Notes under the pieces: generated by a model
Told to the model about the DNA's origin: nothing
The model's input: only the letters and a program-made list of their open reading frames with translations
Databases searched by the model: none
In this document: in pieces, positions 1 through 13,400 of the stretch
How positions within the stretch are numbered: the first letter of the stretch is position 1
How the letters are laid out: every line of letters starts with the position of its first letter
Origin: Phoronis australis
Lineage: Eukaryota; Phoronida; Phoronidae
DNA: 64,000 nt
Assembly (NCBI GenBank): GCA_002633005.1
Contig: NMRA01000071.1
Location: 812,449-876,448 of the forward strand
Direction: 5' to 3'
Translations under genes and position numbers: made by a program

Positions 1-82
1 CAACCTACTATTGACCTGTATTGACCTGTTGTTGACCTGTATTGACCTGTTGTTGACCTGTATTGACCTGCTGTTAACCTGT
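1..82 (+). repeat. Short tandem repeat, TTGACCTGT core
   Basis: Seven degenerate copies of an 11-12 base unit, alternately TATTGACCTG and TGTTGACCTG, at the left edge inside a SIRT6 intron. Confidence 0.85.
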
Positions 83-1274
83 ACTTATAGTACCTTTCCG
101 GATCCTTAGAAAACCGAAAAAACGACACGTCTGGGGTTGTCGTTATTTTTCATGGCGTATAAATGTCGGTACCATGCCTTTTGTTGAACGTGAGGTTGTT
201 GTGCGTGCTCGTTTTATTGAATATTTATATATTTTCACGTTCGTTGACGTCAGCCACTGAGTGGTGCAGTTGTAAAGTCGACGACCTGAAACTCTTGCGG
301 ATCGGGTTCGAAACTGGCCTTGGTTTTCCGCCAAAATGTTATTTAACGCCGTTAGATATTAACTAAATGGGTTATTAAACGGTTATATTGGCCATTTAAG
401 GCCGATATTGTGGTATAAGAAGTAATACCCCATATGACATTAAGTTATCTCATACGCTTCGAATTCCTGAGTTTCTCTCATTTTTTCGGCAGGGTTTCTA
501 AATACTTCAATCAGACTGTTCATGTGGCGGATCACATCCTCTTGTAAAAGAACAGTTCTAAATGTAACGATTTATTGCTTGAAAAGAGATACATAAATAA
601 ATATGAAAACAACGGTAACTGTGCTGTGAACTTGTTATGTCTCCTGAAAATAGTTAAAAAAACACAGTTACCGATGAATCGGCGCCTGAGTTTCAGACGA
701 TATAATTTTTAGCAATGGAAAACTAAGACAGAAGTGTCATAATTAACAGTCCTGTTCCAGATGTTACGATTGGGACCTGAATGCATGTTGAGTGTTATTT
801 ACACTCCTGCAATTGCATTATTGAAACTATTTTTGTGAAGTTTGATGATCGAACCGGCTAATGACGTCGAGTCGACATTGACCAAGCTTTTGAACTTTCC
901 ATGTCAGAGGAAGTATTGTGGTAGGTTAGTATGGAAAACATTATTACATGACCGTATTGCACTCGACTGATTCAATGTGTATGAGATAATGGTCATCGCA
1001 TGGCATACTTCATGTAGAAGCTCTTTTGTGGGCTGAAATTCTGTTATGGGATATGAGCCCCAACCATGCATAATCCTATACCAGTGCTTTGAGCTCCAGA
1101 GGTATTCTTAACACATGGATGACTATACTTGAAAGTTATCTGGCGCAGAATAAGGTCAAAGTGCTGAACATTGTGCAGTGGTTGTGTTTTATTGGAATTT
1201 AAATTCCATTCATTAATCAATGCTGGGACTACTAGGTACAGATTCAACTTGAGACCAGACCATGGTTATTTTAG
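83..1274. other. SIRT6 intron, no feature seen
   Basis: I searched this stretch for the SIRT6 N-terminal exons (GAGIST and FESARP-like motifs) on the + strand and saw none. Confidence 0.6.
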
Positions 1275-1402
1275 GTTATTTGAAGTACTTGGTTGGACAA
1301 AATGTGGATGGCCTACACCTCAGATCTGGTTTCCCTAGAAACAGAATGTCGGAGCTCCATGGCAACATGTTTGTTGAAGAGTGTGACAAGTGCTGTACTC
1401 AG
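1275..1402 (+). CDS. SIRT6: SIRT6 exon with catalytic His
   Basis: The acceptor is TTTTAG before 1275 and the donor GTACTG after 1402. The exon opens with two bases of a Gly codon and ends on a whole codon. It encodes NVDGLH, ELHGN and the first zinc Cys pair. Confidence 0.93.
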
Positions 1403-4400
1403 GTACTGTAACCAACAAACTGTCTTAAACATGAAACTGTCTTTATTTACAAATTTGACCATGCTATTGTCATGCATAGTTTTAGTGCTGAAAATATCGG
1501 CACTGTTTACAGTCTTATCTGCCGAGGAAGGCACTGCTTGTTAAAGTTAAGTGATCAATCCACAGGCTTAGCACTGAAACCTGTGAGACTGACAGCATCT
1601 GTGAGGTTTGTAACACCAGTTGGTCTACGTGAGACTGACACAATCTGAGATTTGTAACACCAGTAAGGCCTACGTGAGACTGACTGAATCTGGGAAATTT
1701 TTATCACCAGTAAGGTCTACGTGAGACAGACACAATCTGAGANTTTACAGTCTTATCTGCCGAGGAAGGCACTGCTTGTTAAAGTTAAGTGATCAATCCA
1801 CAGGCTTAGCACTGAAACCTGTGAGACTGACAGCATCTGTGAGGTTTGTAACACCAGTTGGTCTACGTGAGACTGACACAATCTGAGATTTGTAACACCA
1901 GTAAGGCCTACGTGAGACTGACTGAATCTGGGAAATTTTTATCACCAGTAAGGTCTACGTGAGACAGACACAATCTGAGATTTGTAACACCAGCATACTG
2001 GTCTACGTGAGACTGACACAATCTGATATTTGTAACACCAGTAGGCCTACGTAAAACTGACGCAATCTGTGAGATTTATAACACCAGTAGATCTAAGTGA
2101 GACTGACACAATCTGATATTTGTAACACCAGTAGGCCTACGTAAAACTGACGCAATCTGTGAGATTTGCAACACCAGTAGGTCTAGGTGAGACTGACACA
2201 ATCTGAGATTTGTAATTCCAGCAGTCCCTGATGAGATTCAAATGAAGCAAGCTTGACGATTTATAGAATGTGGACACAACTGTTAAAAATTTCACATCTG
2301 CCAGTCAGCAAAAGTTGCAATGAACAATGGATTTTTCATCAATTAACTCAGGTTGCATAATACAAAACAAACAGATGGATTCAGTAAAGTCCCACCGCAT
2401 TTTTTCAAGATGAAAATTGCAAGTAGCTTACAAGCACCGTATGGTAAATTCTAGGCCAGAAAGCATTACATTTTGCTGTTTTAATTTGAAAATTGACTTA
2501 GTAAGAACAAAGTGGATCAAACTTTGTTTTCTGTACAACACCTTGATACAAATAAAAGTGTAAGGTTTTGTCACTTCTCGTCTCAGTGACCAATGGTAAT
2601 TTCAACTCCATTTGTGCATCAGGACATTTAACACCAGCATGAGATGATACAAATAAGATTGTTGAATTTCATCGACACTCGTCAAGCTCGATTATCAGTT
2701 TTATTCTTTTAGTGGTTGAAAGAGAAGTGCTTGAGGTCGTCAAGTTCATTGCGCAAAGCTTGAACTTCTGCCATTACCAGCTCCTCATTGGTTGGAGTTT
2801 CCGAAAGGCGTCTCTTCTCTTTGTTGTATTCAAACTTAAGTTTCCTCAGACGCTTGAGAAATTGTGTGTTCCGCACAATTTTAGTTTTGCCTTTTTCCTG
2901 CTCTATATATATGTCAAGCCAGTAGCCAATCAAATCATTGCATGGAACGATGGAACTGGCTATTAAATAAGTTGCATACTTGGCACTTATTTTGATCATG
3001 GTTTTCTTTTCCTCTCTGAGTTCATCCATTTCATCGTCCAAAATTTTCAGGATTGCCTCAGGGCATGCTCTTTCTTCTCTTTGAGATTTTTGTCGAACGT
3101 CTCGCATCGTGTCATTTCCAGAATATTCTGATTTGTGTACAGTATGTGTGTGATATTTACTGTTATCTCCATACATGGAACTTGTAAAGCCAGTACTATG
3201 TGACAGTTTTGGAACAGTTTGGTTTACAGTGTGGGTGTGGCCAAGACCAGCTGTTACATGTTCCATGCAATGTGTCTGGGTACACATTTTCGGTGACAGT
3301 GACAGGCCCTGTTGAGCCAATTCAGCACTCTCAGATTGGCGATCCTGTTCATACCGTGACAAATTAACACTCTTTGTTTGTGTCTCATGTTTTTCCTCCA
3401 ATACCTGCAGCTGAACTTCTATGCGCTTTAAAGCGTTAGCCAATGGACGACTCACATTCCTAATAACTTTGTGTACCTCATGCATAATGATGGTGTTGTT
3501 CACTTTGTGATGCACCATGCTGTTTGTCCGACCAAATAGTCGATCTGTTTCTGCTGCCTCTCTCTTCCATCTTTTCGAGCACTTTTCAATGCGCTCATCA
3601 GTTATACCCAAATCTTTGTAGCATTCAAGGACACCTCTGGCTGCATTGTTGTTAAAGCAGAAGACATTCTGATCGTTTGCTTTTATTCTTATTTTTTTCT
3701 CCTTGAACATTGAGTTTAATGTTGCTATCATCTTGCCAATATTGGTGGATGTCGAGCGAGCGTGTGTGAAACAGAAAACAATATTGTCTGCTGCAGAAGT
3801 TGGCAATAATGCTAGTAATTCCTGTAAACAGTATTGTTTCATTGCACTTACTCTGGCGGTGCCTTTCATTACTATGAACACACCGTGGATTTCTCGATAA
3901 TGACAGAGATGTGAGAGAATACTGTCTAATATCTTCCTGTCCTCTTGATGCCCCTTGGTGTCACCAATACCGGGAGTGTCTATCAGTCGAATGTTGTGGT
4001 CTCCCACGTGCACCACCGACACCAACACCTCCCGTGTAGCCACATATCCAGTGTTAAACTGATAAGAGGTCTTTGATGCCATAAACTTAGAGTCATTTTG
4101 TGAATTCATGGCAGCTCTCAAATCTTCAAACTCCAAATAGCTGGCAAAGCTGCGAATCAAAGTTGACTTTCCAACCCCTATTTCTCCCAGAACCATAACA
4201 TTCATTTCCTTCATCCTACCTTCAGGCAGTAGTTCGTCACGTAGATACTCGTCTGGGTACTGCACGTAGTCGAGACCATGTACGCCTTCATCGCATCGGA
4301 ATCCTGTTGACGCTGGGACAAACTCCCCACACTGACACTGGAGAGTGAATGTCTTCAGTCTGTACTGGACCACTTTCTTGCACTTTTCACATGCCCATGT

Positions 4401-7400
4401 GGCAGGCTTTACTGTGCATCCAAAGGATTTGGGACATCTGACATACAGCCATGCATTTCCTGCTTCTATATATCTGAATGGCTTTGTGCGGCTGTGTACA
4501 ACCAGACACAGCTGATTAATATCTTCATTACATCCAAAGTTGTTGCTGCACTTACTTTTCACCAGTTGCTGTAGGGAGACAAGCTCTGACTTGAGGATAT
4601 CACTTGGATATTTGATGTACATCAAGCCATGCACCTGTTCATTACACCTATACACAGATTCAGTCGGGGTTGACTGACCACATTTGCAATAGAACTTCTC
4701 AGTCTCCAGTCCAAACTCGACGGTTTCCTTGCATTTTCTACACTGCCATGTCTTGGTAGTGCATGGACACTGCAGGTGACCAGAAATGGAACTTGGACAT
4801 TTTAGTTTGGCCTTTGTCCTCTGACGTGGGTAATGTTGGCAGTAAATTGGCTCATGGTGTTTTATCAGGCACATACCAGCTTCACCTTTCTCTTTTGTGT
4901 ACAAATCAGCACAAGTGTTTGTTCCATTTTCAAATACTGCAATTCTTGGTTCTACATGTTCCGACTGCCAAAGGTCGGTTCGTATTTTCTCATCCACAAC
5001 TGCAAACATTGTGTCTTTTGGATGAGTGCTTAGTTTCTGCCACTGCAAAAAAAATTCTTGCACTTTCATCACTTGGTTTGTGCTCTCCTTTGGTTTGTAG
5101 AAGACGTATGCTAATGGGGCTGTACTGGGTACAAATTGATCTTTCTTTCCCAAGTACTCAATTCCTATGTTTTTCCAGTCTTGTGATTCGCTGACTTGGT
5201 TTAAGTCACTCTGGAACTTGGTAAGCTGTTCTTCATACTTGGCAAAGCTGGCTTGATGTGGCGCTTGAGTGGCCAAATGATCAAGTTCAAAAACTTGTGT
5301 TTCTCCGCGGCGTATTTTGGTGATTATTTCATGGAGGTTGCTTCTGTATATGGCTGTTTCTTCTGAAATTTGACCTACATAGTCATCTATAGCATCCAAT
5401 GTGTTGTCTGGTACAAGATGGCCTGAGTCTTGTAAATCTCTCTGGATGTCATACAGCCTTTGGGTTTTCTTTCTCATCCTTTCAAATGTTTGAGATGCTT
5501 TTGCTATCGTCTCTTCCTTTACTGACTCAAACGTTATTTCCAGTATGATATCTTGTTTGCAAATCTTGGCCACAGCTTCTAGTGGCATCATGGTATAAGA
5601 TTGAGGAACTCCCTTCCCGTCGTTCTGTTCTTTCACCACACTTGGGATGCTCCTAGCAAGTGCCACGGCTCCTTCAAATGTAGTAGGAATGTCATCTTTT
5701 GATGATACATCAGACGTGCACTTAAATGTAAACTTGACATTCGTTTCTGTATCAGTGGCTCCAGCGTTTACTTTCCCAGAGGCACTTGAGGAGATTAACC
5801 ATTTGAGTGCTTCAAGTTTGCCTGATATGGTCCCACTGGTTGATGTTTCATCTTTGTTTTCGTTGTCAGACGACTCGCATGTTATGGAACAGGTAGCGCC
5901 CCATTCAGTTGCAACAACCACGTGGGTGGCAGTCAGATCGCCTCTTTGAACAGCTACTAGGACACTTGGGTCAACATTTTCCTGATGGCGTCTGATGGTG
6001 TACTTGTCGTGTGCTGTTCTAATCTTGTATATAAGACTCATTTGTTGTGAGCGTGCACTCTTCTTTGTGTCTGTCAAGTAAGACAAGGAACCACTGCCAC
6101 TTAGAAAGCCTCCCATGATACTAAGCTTGAGTTCTCCTTCAATGCCAAATTTGTTGAGTTTCTCTTCTAAGCTGTCTGACTGAACTAGCACGATGCTAGC
6201 ACTGCCTAAGTCTGTGTGTTCAACGTCTTCACTAGAAACTGCCGTTCGTAGCAATGAGTCGCACTGAAATGACAAGTGGATTATTTATCACAAACTACAG
6301 TCATTTTCATGTATTATGGTCAAAAGATAGCCCAGTGACCCCACTGTTGTTCTTGTCAAAGAAGAGTTTGACCATAGAAGAGGATTCGTGTTCCCATGTC
6401 TCATACAGTCGTAGCTGATATGGGCGTTTTACTGATTGTACAGTCAGTCAGCTGTACACATTACAGGCAACTTGAAATTGTGCACAGGTTAGGAATAGAG
6501 TGAAAGTAATTACTGACATTTTGTATCAGCCTTCCAACATTTGTTTTGAGAAATTTCGCACAGTTAAGTGAGTAATGTTGCAGGGTTAAGTGGATATTGT
6601 GCAAAGAGTTAAATGTACATTATGCACAGAGTTACGTGGGTATTGTGCGCAGAGCTAAGTGGGTATTGTGCCTAGAGTTACGTAGGTATTGTGTGCAAAG
6701 TTAAGCGGATATTTTGTTTAGAGTTAAATGGGTTAATTGTGTGGGTATTGTGGGTAGAGTTAAGTGGATATTATGCACAGAATTAAGTAGGTATTGTGCT
6801 CAGAGTTAAGTAGGTATCCTGCTCAAAGTTAAGCAGATATTGTGTTTAGAGTTAAGTGGGTTAATTGGGTGCAGAGTTTTAACACTTAAAAGTGGATATT
6901 GTGTATGGAGGTAAGTGGGTATTGTGTGTAGAGTTAGGTGAGTATTGGGTGCAGATTTAAGTGGGCTGTGAGGGAGGAATTATATGCCACAAATTTGTTT
7001 TAAATTAATCATTATTGTGTCAGTTTTGTTATTGAGCTAACAGTTTCCATTTCAACCAGTGCAACGCCATTTACTCAGCTATGGGAAATATGTGGTTGCT
7101 CAGATATTTGGGTTCTAAAGTGCCAATTTCTCAACATTAGGGCTCAAGTTGTTATTTTGCAGAAAATCACTGAGATGTTTTTTAAGATTAGCAACACTTA
7201 ACCTGTTCTTGCTACTTTTCCTTAATATTGGTTTCTTAACATTATGTACAGTTACTAATGAAACTCATTGTCTGTCTTATGGAAACATTCCAAAAGTAAA
7301 ACAGTCCTGCTATTTCTATGATTATTATAGCACATATTTAATGTTGTGTGTCCTGATTTAGCAAGTTAAACTAATTACCACAAAACTCTCCGTTCTGACA

Positions 7401-10400
7401 TCGTACAAGTCACCGATGGTGGCCACCCTGTCCAGTGCTGCACGTGTTATCACTGCCTGAGACATAGTCTGTCTTTCTCTCTAAACCTTTAAAACACAAC
7501 CAGACACTTGTTTTATTATGAAATACATTTCTGATGCATTTTGCTTTAATCAAACACTTGCTTTTAAATCCTTTAAAGTGGCCTGGAACGCGTTAAATGA
7601 ACTAAAATGCAGTATTGAAAGTGGTTCACTGCCACTGAAACAGAGTTCAACGTCCTCGGCAGATATTTTTAGTTTTTATGTCAATATTTTAGATAAGTTT
7701 CTTTTGTTATCAAAGCATTTTTTTAGTTTCAAATTTCAAAAAATAAACGTTCTTTTAACAGCTCACCAATTCGTTGATTTTTATCCAAGGCAAGGCACGT
7801 CTCATTTGGATTGGCAAGAAGTTGACACGCCACATTTCCCTTATGGGTAAAATGTGACCTTTGACCACAAGCGACTTTAAGCAAGTGACTGTCTACACAT
7901 GCAGTGGGAGGTAGATCTGAAACTCTTTGCTCGTATTTCAAAGACCGTGAATTTTGTGATTTTTTCTGGAAATTTCCTCACAGGGGAAAGTAAATTACTC
8001 TTTAATAGACGTTGTGAGATGTAGTTTTGTTAGGAATTGGTTTAAAAGATATTTTTGATGAGCTTTCACGTTCCATACCTCTTTAAGGTAACACAATATT
8101 GAGTATGCTTGTTAAAGTAGGCATAGATATCTGCTGGTTCTGACCAAGAAAAGAATTTTAATTTAGACTGGGTGTAATAGTGTCTGTAACAGGCCCAGAT
8201 CAGTGGCTGTAATAGGCCCAGATCAGTGCCAGTAATAGGTCCATGTCAGTGGCTGTAATAGGCCCAGATCATTGCCAGTAATAGGTCCATGTCAGTGGCT
8301 GTAATAGGCCCAGATCAGTGGCTGTAATAGGCCCAGACCAGAGGGTGTAATATACCCAGATCAGTGCCATAATAGACCCATATCAGTGACTGTTGTAATT
8401 TGTTGAGGGTTAAAGTCTCCCCCTGTAACCTTCTATCATCACCACTTTCACTGTTGTGCCATCCCCTTGGTGGTAGTGCGCATCACTGACAATATGGAGT
8501 GAACGGTCTAACCAGACTATATAAAGAAATCACTAAAGTTAACAGAAGGGGTGATAATTACTCCCTCCTCTCCTGATTTCTCCTTCTTGGGCTTCCGATG
8601 GTATCAAAATCCTTTCAGTGGGGCTATTCGGAAAATTCTCTTTGCGGTGTCGCTGCTGTACTAGCGGTGAGTGAATTGCGCATGCATCGCTGTCTGCATG
8701 TAAACAGCTGGTAAAAAGAGGGATTGTTATCAAAATACGTCGTCGCGCTAAGCCTTATTATTGCTATTTTCCGTGGTGCAAGTCTTCGACAGGTGGTCAC
8801 AAATTCATAAAAGACCTATAGTTACTACATTCGTGGAGAACTGCAGTCAATAGGGTCAACCAACTGACAAAGTGTGGATGGCAAAGCCCCATTGGGAGAC
8901 TACGTAATGTTACTTGGTAAGTTTTTAGCAATCATGTTTCTATTGACATCGTTCGGTGATGTTATCCCCACCAGTTACCCCACTGAATAACAGGTTTATT
9001 GAATGGAACTAAGTGTTTCTTTTAGAAAACTCACCAGGGACTCTGATGCCGGGTAGGACAGCAGCACATATTCACGTATTGTCTCGGGTGGGAATGCACC
9101 CAATTTAAGAGATTATGGTACGTGAAGAAGTCAGGGGTGACTTTTTTCACAGCAGTTTCTCTTCAAAGCTATGCTATGTCCAATAAAATTCTCTAGATGA
9201 GTGAGTTTCCTTATTGTATTGCAGACCCCATCCCCAGGACTACCAGATTAACTACTGAATTAATATGAATAAGCTATTCAGTAAACGTCGTAACATTGCA
9301 CTGGAATAAAAATTGACACCTAGAATGAATGTTACTCGTTGAGGTCAGAAGCACGTTTTGTTTAACCACTTTTAGCCTGTTTCACATATTTTAATCCAGA
9401 TCTTAAATAAGACTTGGGTTCAAAGATTATTAGTTTCTACTTATCAAGGCTTGGAATTTTCCGCGGAAACGCAGATTTCCTGTTTTTTCAAATGTTCTGT
9501 CTGCGTATTTTATTGTATTTCTGCGTAAAAAATCAGATTTGATATAAAATTTCCACGGCAATTTTCTTTCTTACCGCGGCGTTGCCGGCGACTTTCACCT
9601 CAAAAAGCGGAAGTTGCTCTTTATGTTTCGGAGGAACGTAAATTGTCAACATTGCCGGGGCATCTGGGATAGCGTGGTGGATTTTTCAATGGCGACTTGT
9701 GTGATTGCAAACCGTGGTGACAAATACTAGGACTCTGCAGCCAAAAATGTATGGAGGTGGGAGTGGACAGATGAGCTAAAAAGACACAGAAGCATGCTTC
9801 TCTGGGGGTGGTACCATTTTTTTTTAGTCCTCCCGAGTTTTGTCAGCAAAAGGTCCACATCAACTATTTCAAGGCTGGGAAGCGTGCATGTTTTGGGCCG
9901 TAAAAATTTCCACTTTTTTGTCATTGATCATTCCAAGCCCTAACATGTAAACATGAAGATGAAACGTCAAGTATGTTCTGCCTTACTAAAGTATTTTGTC
10001 TTGTTTTTTGTTCTATAATTTGCTAATATTCCTCTGACTATTCTGTTACAGGTGAGAAAATGACTGAAACCAGCTGCCTGACCTTTGGACAAAGTGAAAA
10101 GCAATTCTTCAGGGCCTTGACATGCCTGATTATGGACTCCTTTGCATGGGAATATTACAATTGTTTTTAACAATGTTGTTTCTTTGTATGTATGTGGTTG
10201 TTCAGTTTGCCACTTTGTTTTTTAAATACACTCACTGATAACAGTTTATTCTCGAATCTTGTGCATAGCAGATTCTTATCCAGCTAGCTACAATTGAAAA
10301 CATACTTTTTTGCATGTGGAACTTTTCTTGCAGACAAGTTGACACAAAACTTAAAAGCTCTTAAAATAACCACACACACACAAACAAATCAAATGCAAAC

Positions 10401-13400
10401 AAAGGGAATACTTCATTTTGATCGCTGCATATTTCTAGAGGTCAATAGGAAAATTGCAATTCGCAAGCGTAATCGGTAATCATTTCAGCTTTAAAAAGAA
10501 TAAGCGCAACTGCAGTGCATGGGGCTTAAAAACTGAGGAAATATTGTGGTTTCAATTATTAGTGACAAACTTTTCTGTTGATGAAAAATTTATTTGATCA
10601 TCAAAATGTAACATTAACGGGCTTTCTACTGACAATAAGATAATCGATGCAGTCACTGAATGTCATTTCCCCATAATGTGTACCAAATTGAAAAGTTTTT
10701 GCCATTAGTATAAAGCCTTTCTTCTGAAAGGAAAAGTTAATGTCACTCAGTGAGAAAGGACAGGTATGTATACCAGATGCTTTTGGTTTTCATTTTACAG
10801 GGATCTAATTTCAATGGCCTATAGAAGCGCTTGTAAAAAAGGCCCAGTTTCGGCACATGGCTTTCCTTCATGTAACCTCATTCAGCCTCAATAACATCCA
10901 CAATTAGATCCTTGAAGATAAACACAACAGCATATCACTTGACTTGTTTTGTGCCCAAAATCTGACCCTGAACTCGACCAGAGTTTCACTAGGTCTTCTT
11001 CAGCTTCAATCCCCCAAGTTCCTTCCAGGAAAGGAAATAAGCTATTGTCCACACATGACTTATTGCCTATGAAAGGGCATCCTCACCAACGAGGATGACT
11101 TGTGTAGCTGTCAGATATAGTTCCTCTTCATACACAAACAATCCACTGGCACGTTGTCTTATGGTAACTTCGCACTGCGATTCACATTTCTCCAGGGCCA
11201 CTGACTTGTACATTGTGCCATGCAGCACTGCTGATGTGTAGAAAGCTGTGGGAAGAGAAAGGAGTAACAAAGCTTGTCTATGTTGCGGCTTGAAGTGGCC
11301 TTAAAATGTCACTGAACTTGGAACAAATATTGAAATATGAATAATTAAGTACTCCAGGTTGGGTCAAAAATGCTACCCCTGTTTTTAAAAATATGATATG
11401 GTGACTGCTCTACAATTTCACACAAAATTGAACAATTACTATTTTCAGAAAGCAAGGGTGTATATAATAAGTAGTGCATAAAACTGCATCATTGTTTTCA
11501 TTTGTAGCCATAACAATTCTTTACACTTGTCTGCAAAATATGGAAGTTTTTGAGACAACTTCAAACCTTTATTACCCATTTTCAAGCCTTTATATTTTGA
11601 TACTTTCAGCATTTTTATACTCCGATTACAGATTCATGGGCCAGTCAAGCATACTTCTAGTCTGAGGGAACCGTTTCCCAGACTTTATTTTTTTCTAATA
11701 GAAGATATGAAGACTTGGGTCATTTAAAAAATGATTTATAATCTTTCTGTTGTTTAAGAGTTCACCATCAAAAATGCAATTTTCACAAAAATGGCTGTCT
11801 TGAATTTATAAACGACTTGCAACATTTCAAGGCATGAGTTAAGACTATTCATTCAATGAGAATTCAGAAAAAATATATTTTTATGCTTTTATGATTGATA
11901 GCAAAACAGTTTCATGAAATAAACTTGAAGGAACTTCATGAAGGTTAAGAATTACCTCACCATGCTATTTCCCCCAGACACTATTACCTGTTATTTCCAA
12001 ACATTCAGTTGCACCAAATTTTACAACCCCAACCCCCTATGCCAATCCCGCTTAACGACTGAATGAGTATATCAAAACGATTAACATACCTTTCTTTAAA
12101 TGTAGCTGTTCCTTTTCAGAGGCTTTGCTCGTTGTCTCCGATATAGAAAGTAGGCTCTGACAACAGATCTGCACTGGATGGGAAGATCTTGCTGGTTAGC
12201 TGCAGTCATCTGCTTAAAACAAATTTTTGTCCATTCAGGGATGGTACTGAAGCGATGCATATCTCCTCTGCACGGTACAAGCCCTCAAACCTATAAACCA
12301 AAGGTCATGTGAAAACAGATAGATTTCCATTTCAACGTGTAGTACATTTCCAGAAGACACAAGATAGGGAGTAAACAAATAGTCTAATGGATATTTGCCA
12401 CATACCCTTTGACATGGCATTGGACTTGGATTGTAATCTTAACTCACAAACTAATATCGAGTTAACAGCATAAACATTCAGCATTTGTTGATGTAACTGT
12501 CACTGCAGATAAACATGTTAGAAATCAATCCAAACAATAATACTGCTTTGATGTACGAAAAGATCCCGAGTTCTACATCAAGTATCGTAACACACATCAC
12601 AACAAAGATCAACCACACTGGCAACTGCCACGAAGTTGACATCGGTGAGTACCTCTGTTAACAGGCATCAGTAGAATAAACATGGAAAAATCGTTAAAAT
12701 AATCACAAACCTTACCTTTGTATAAGGTCGTGCCTACTTCCTCTCATAGAGGCACCCTTTTCACGCAATCTCTGATTCCGTTGGCGCGACTGCAAACCAT
12801 TTCACCATGTATTTAAAGGGCTCGCGAAATTGAGGCTGTTAATCTATCACCTCTAGTACACACGCGCCCTCTAGTTAATGTAAATTTTCCGAATAGCCCC
12901 ATTAGAAAACTATGGACTTTACAAACCATTTAACATATACAAGAAATTGTGATGTTTGTAAATGTTAAACTGCTGTGTAAGCAGTGAAGCTGAGTAGCCT
13001 ATTATGTGAGGTATACTCAGTTAAATTACAAAATTCTTAACTACTAAGCAGACAATAGACCAAACTTTTGACTATAAGTATGTACTAAACTAGCCCAAAT
13101 CACACTCAGGTTGACTTTATGTATGTACTACACTAGCCCACTGTACCACATCACACTGGTTTCATATTCACAAATGCTATATCCTTTGCTCACATTCTCA
13201 TTGAAAAAGACCAAAATCAGCCCGTTGAAAATTCCAAAAGGTTGTAAGTTTTTAAAAAGTCAGTACTTCAATACTAAAATGTATATTTCAAATATCAAAC
13301 ATGTTTCTGCATCATAAGGCCAGATACATCAAAAATCGTAGTATTCCTAACTTTAAGATGTCTCAATGGTCTTGCAAAGTTGACAGCATTTTTACTGAAG

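Larger units (their letters stand above)
8619..12901. repeat. Inverted 19-base motif pair 4.3 kb apart
   Basis: TGGGGCTATTCGGAAAATT at 8619-8637 recurs as its exact reverse complement at 12883-12901. They could be transposon ends or a shared promoter element. Apart from the candidate - strand gene, the interior shows no coding sequence I trust. Confidence 0.5.

Noticed and set aside
1-1274. N-terminal SIRT6 exons
   Set aside because: None of the NAD-binding motifs could be read on the + strand, so they must lie outside the window.
4763-5194. A 143-codon + strand frame inside the GTPase gene
   Set aside because: Shadow of the opposite strand, which has clear domains.
6264-6275. Extending the GTPase protein four codons upstream (MSFQ)
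   Set aside because: The start would be TTG, and the same bases form a standard splice acceptor.
12515-12643. A + strand exon-like frame starting [20 protein letters not shown] with donor GTGAGT
   Set aside because: Attractive, but it stops soon after, has no partner exon and overlaps the candidate - strand gene.
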